A DNA stretch of 64,000 nt from Nemania diffusa (Eukaryota; Ascomycota; Sordariomycetes; Xylariales; Xylariaceae). Location of the stretch: NCBI GenBank assembly GCA_038501195.1, contig JBBPUQ010000011.1, forward strand, positions 1,240,001 to 1,304,000, read 5' to 3'. This document shows positions 60,036 to 64,000 of the stretch, one piece after another. The number at the start of each line of letters is the position of its first letter. Position 1 is the stretch's first letter. The position numbers and the translations under genes were made by a program. Below the pieces are notes generated by a model that worked only from the letters and a program-made list of their open reading frames with translations, did no database searches and was not told the origin of the DNA.

Positions 60036-62111
60036 TTGAGTCTTTTCTTTAGAGGCTGTGGGTTAAAATACCTTATATACCCCCCTACCCTCCCTCCCTC
60101 GCGCTCTGGGTGTATATAAAGTTTGTACCGGCGTCTTGCCGGAGAGGGCTGGATGTACGTAGTCATCATCTGCGTGTATTAAGGTTGGGTTATCACTTGT
60201 CACCTCTAAGGATAATTAGCATACTCAAGACTAGTGGGAATCACACAGCTAGGAGCAGGGACGTGTTACCAACAACCAACGCTAGCTCCACGGACAGGCT
60301 ATATATTTGAGCATCATTCCCTCCTACATACTCTTCGTTTTCCATGAGTACACCTTGACAACCTAGCAGGCACTCACTAGTTGTATGCTAAAGACGGAGA
60401 TATCTAGTGACGACCAAGACGCCCCCCTCACGCAAGTCACTTGGCGACGTTGTAGATCTATAAGTTGATGGAGGGAACAGGCCGAAGAGGTAGAGCAAAT
60501 AGACACTCCAGCCGAGAGAAAAGATGGTAGAGGCGATGAAAGCTAGCGGGCAAACTGATAAAGCGAAAATCTAAGAACCTCCGGTTTCTTATATGCTAGC
60601 AAAACTATGTAGCCTTAAGCTTTAATACTGATTAGCGTTCTGTGACATACCGACGAAAGAATTTATGTTCATGCAATTATCGTATCAGAACAAGCTGTAA
60701 GACGACTGTAGATTGCTTATAGCCCGTCAACATTATAGATCGAACTTCCGGATGAGTTACGTCTCTTCTATGACCAGGGAGGGGTAAGCACAGAGTTGAA
60801 CTTCTAGCTGAAGAGTCATCAGCGAGTTTTGTAAAGAATAGAAGCGTGAAAACAGAGGGACGGAGTAAGTGGCTCAGTAGGATGGTAGCTGAATGACATG
60901 CTAACTGGGTGCTATTGTTGGCACTGCTACATATAACAGCAGGGCATTATAATAATACTGCATGAGAGTTGGTAAGAGAAGAGTATAAAAGCCTCGTGGG
61001 GTCCCAACACCTGTTTACATATAAGAGGATATTTCCCTAGTTGGATTGATAGTAGGATGATTTAGAATTCACTATGAATGAAAGTATTGATAGTGATCGT
61101 TACACTCAGTGGTTATTGTGCAAGTTGAGAACTAATTCTTCCAGAATAATATCGACAGTACTAAAATGGTTGTGCCAGAGCAAGTAATAAACCCGACTGC
61201 CTACTTATATTGGCTTCTAAAAGGTCGCTGCGTATATCATGTGATAATAATTGATTATTTAGACAGGAGTTAGTCGGCATGAAACCCTTCAGAGCTTATG
61301 GGGCCTGTGTATACCGTCGAGGGGCCGAGGGAGTATTGTATTTCTCCTTGCTATTCATTCTTTCCTTTCCCTCGTCGTCGTTATAATTGGAAATTAGAGA
61401 TGATTCCTAATTTGTAACGTTCTAAATCATAATTATTATGGGATCGAACCACCACTCTTCCTTTCGATGTGGTCGTCGCCAGGTGTTTGTAACTTTGGTG
61501 AGCGAGACGAAGGAGAGTCTTTTAGATAGATAGAGAAGCAGTGGATTTTTACATAATGTTGTGTCCAGGGCCGAGATTTCTCTGAGGAGAGAGAGCTGAT
61601 GGTTTATTATCACGCGATCAAAAGAGTACTGCACTCCTTCCTCATAGACTGACTACGGCTGTATTGGGCGTGAAACTTCCTGTACAGACTGCCCTAGCCC
61701 GGCGTAGTTTCGCTACAATATTTATTCCCGTGGATTTAGCACGATCACTCTCACCACTAGACAGAATAATGTCATATAGGAGCGGCAATGTAAGTGACCG
61801 AGGGTTAAGGCTATGACGCTATATGAATGTAGTGTTTAGCTCGGATATAGCATGTCATCAACAGTAGAATCCCTTTCATGAACGTGTACTTGATTTACTT
61901 AATAGCCCTATAAATTAATATGCTCTAAGCTTGTTACTATAGAGAACACAAGCCTTTCCCCTCTAGGTGTTTACCAACTTTACAATATTAAAGCCAGCCC
62001 CTGATAGATCTTGCCCGTAAACGTCAGAAAAATTAAGCGCAATAGCCAGACAAATACTTTTGATGGTTACTCATAAAACAACATTGTTTCCACGTGTATC
62101 ATAGATTAAGC

Positions 62112-64000
62112 TCATTCCCACTCTTGTCCGTCTAGACTTTGCGGCCTAGCTGCGTGCGCGGCATCTAATTCAATGACCTCGACTTCATCATGCTCCACGG
62201 ATACGCTGTTAACCAGGTGCCCCTCGTCCTCAGCGTCGGAAGCAGACTTGGCATCTAGGTTCTCCGCGTCGCCATCATACACGCTAAAGCGGCTATCAAA
62301 CGGCCGGCGCCTCTCGAGACTGAACAGCTCGACGGGTGGGGCGCGGGGCGTCGCCCTCGGCCTCTCGTCGTCGTCGTCGACGAGGACGACCATCCACACG
62401 CCGACGGCGCCGTTGACCCCGAGCAGCGGCGTCGTGTGGATCCAGCGGCCCCGGCCCCGCGTGTGGTCCGGCGTGAGGCCCGAGGGCGCGCTTGGCCGCG
62501 CGAGCCAGCGCACCTTGGCCGTGATGCCGTCACCGTCCTTGAACGCCTGCACGACAGCGTCGCGGACGCTGCGCGCGCCCCCGATGCGCGCCATGATGGG
62601 CGACTGCAGGATCCCCGGGACGCGCAGCGAGGGGCTCGCGAAGAGGATGCGTAGGCTCGGGAAGGGGCGCACGAGCAGGTAGTGGTCGAGGATGCTGCGG
62701 AGGCGGCTCGTGAGGGAGGAGGTGGAGAGGGGGGTCAGGGCGGAGGAGGACGAGATGGAGGTGTCCAGGGGCGCCCCTTCGTCTTTGATGAGGGAGGGGA
62801 GCTTGTTGTTGTTGGTGCTGGAGCTCGAGTCGGCGCTGTTGGGCTTCTCGCCGTGTGTGTCGCCGGATGCCTGGACGATCTTCAGTTCGCTAAGGGTGAA
62901 CATCTCGGCGAGGTCGCTGAGGATGTCTCTGCTCGCGCGTGGTTCTTTGGTACTTTGACGCCCATCATTATTAGTAGGTGCCTCGGACTCGCGTTCCTTT
63001 TGCGCTACGAGCTCCCCTAAAGACGCGAGCCCGGCGCATTCTTTAAGGAGCCCCGAGACATCTACCTGGGCACCTAGATGGTAACGGATGTTGCCGCGGT
63101 TGTCGTAGAGGGGCGCGATCATCAAGAGGTTCATGAAAACGGACCCATCTCGCCTGTAATTTAGCAGAGGTTCACAGTGCTCCTTGCCAACAACAAGCAT
63201 TTCTCTCAGCCGGTGGACACTATGCTGGTTGGTTTTAGGGCCTTGGAGGAAGCGACAGTTACGGCCTAAAGCAAATCTTCTCCCATATTGAGTAGCCCTA
63301 TGAAACTCTGTAGCAATATATGTTAGCGAGTTAATGTTATATGAACAATGGCAACAGTACCTTCACTAGCGAATACGATCGGGTTGTCGTCCCTGGAGGG
63401 GTCTGTTAGGCAGAAAATCTGAGCTAATCCCTCGGAGAGGTCGCGTAAATTAGGTGGCAAAGTATTTGTGATCCGCTGTTTGATGGTTATATTCACGATC
63501 CGAGTCCATACATGAGTGACATACGCTGGCAATTCCTCCTGTGCCAGTACTCCAAAAGTCTCATCAGCTCTACCGATTAGCGACTTACTGACGGTCTCGG
63601 TAAGAGGCAGTTCACTCGACGGGGTCCTGTTAATACTGGCAAGTTCTCTTATAATAGCATCGGCATAGCCGATCGCTTTCAACGCTTTCACCAAATTCAG
63701 ATAGTAGTTCAAGAGCGGCACTGATCCTGGCTTTAGGGTATAGAGAAAGTCGGTAAACTTCTGCATGTGCTTCGGGTCATTGAAGATGACTCTGAGATGC
63801 TCAACAGATAAGAGAAGTTCTGATTTCACTTCTACGGAGTACTGGGGCGCGGGTGCTTCTGGTGGAGCAACCAGATCAAAGGATGCTGGGTCGATATCTT
63901 CCGGAACTAGTGGTTTGAGTCCATCATGGTCCGCTAGATTCATGCTCTGGAGGGCCGGTAAATTGCTACCAGGGGTCGTTGCAATGGAAGCCGTGGAGCC
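62112..64000 (-). CDS. RGS-LOV blue-light photoreceptor, 5' end outside the window
   Basis: Visible exons 64000-63361 and 63307-62112, joined by a 53-nt GT-AG intron (phase 1); 611 residues visible. The frame is open to the window edge, so the true start may lie further upstream; the first in-frame ATG is at 63943. The N-terminal part is an RGS-like helical domain (about visible residues 60-185; LRVIFNDPKHMQKFTDFLY). It runs into a LOV domain: FASEEFHRATQYGRRFALG, then the flavin-adduct motif GRNCRFLQGPKTN (reactive Cys codon at 63255-63257), LLNYRRDGSVFMNLLM and the flavin-contact Gln in GAQVDVS. After a Ser-rich linker, a third domain (about 414-524) has LLVRPFPSLRILFASPSLR and RGRWIHTTPLLGVNGAVGVW. 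This order matches fungal RGS-LOV proteins such as BcLOV4 of Botrytis, which bind anionic membrane lipids when lit. All core LOV residues are present, so light sensing is probably intact. Confidence 0.93.

Larger units (their letters stand above)
55181..62111. other. About 7 kb with no supportable protein gene
   Basis: The C2H2 3' UTR comes first. Short open frames such as 55780-56124 and 56309-56794 resemble nothing. It contains a TG/GAG repeat near 56250-56275, a T-rich block around 56890-57110, an ACAT repeat at 58669-58687, CCTACCTA-type words, a tRNA-like sequence at 59929-60035, and AT-rich DNA from about 60300 to the 3' end of the RGS-LOV gene. Confidence 0.55.

Overview
This window is nuclear DNA of a filamentous ascomycete (Pezizomycotina). 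The signs are short GT-AG introns with CTAAC/CTAAT branch points close to the acceptor, fungal versions of housekeeping genes, a DUF6590 gene, an RGS-LOV blue-light receptor, and long intergenic stretches peppered with CCTACCTA/TACCTAGGTA words. A Sordariomycete, perhaps Xylariales-like, is my inference; no marker in the window proves it.

Ten protein-coding genes can be supported. In order: a disordered Pro/Arg-Glu-rich protein (4674-6437 +); a single-pass membrane protein (9065-10555 +); an eight-exon DUF6590 gene (11666-13467 -); a hAT-type MITE (15104-15613); phosphoserine aminotransferase SER1 in seven exons (16081-17893 +); a conserved coiled-coil protein (19898-21829 +); ribosomal protein uL22/RPL17 in four exons (27924-28935 -), head-to-head with fibrillarin NOP1 in sixteen exons (29438-31645 +); a low-complexity basic protein (32129-33256 -); a C2H2 zinc-finger regulator in two exons (52824-55180 +); and the 3' part of an RGS-LOV photoreceptor (62112 to beyond 64000, -).

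The spliced models for SER1, RPL17, NOP1, DUF6590 and RGS-LOV were built by hand. In each, every exon junction keeps frame and the translation follows the expected family sequence. RPL17 and NOP1 share one intergenic region of about 0.5 kb, which suggests co-regulation of ribosome assembly genes. SER1 is a serine-biosynthesis housekeeping gene, and RGS-LOV links blue light to membrane and G-protein signalling.

The most unusual signal is in NOP1. Its sixth intron only makes sense as a spliceosomal twin intron (stwintron), in which an inner intron splits the donor site of an outer intron between its first and second base. The same gene has two 8-nt microexons, a 12-nt exon and a GC-AG intron. 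Other points are the complete hAT MITE with an 8-bp target duplication, related sequences in SER1 introns 1 and 2, and about 19.6 kb without a supportable gene (33257-52823).
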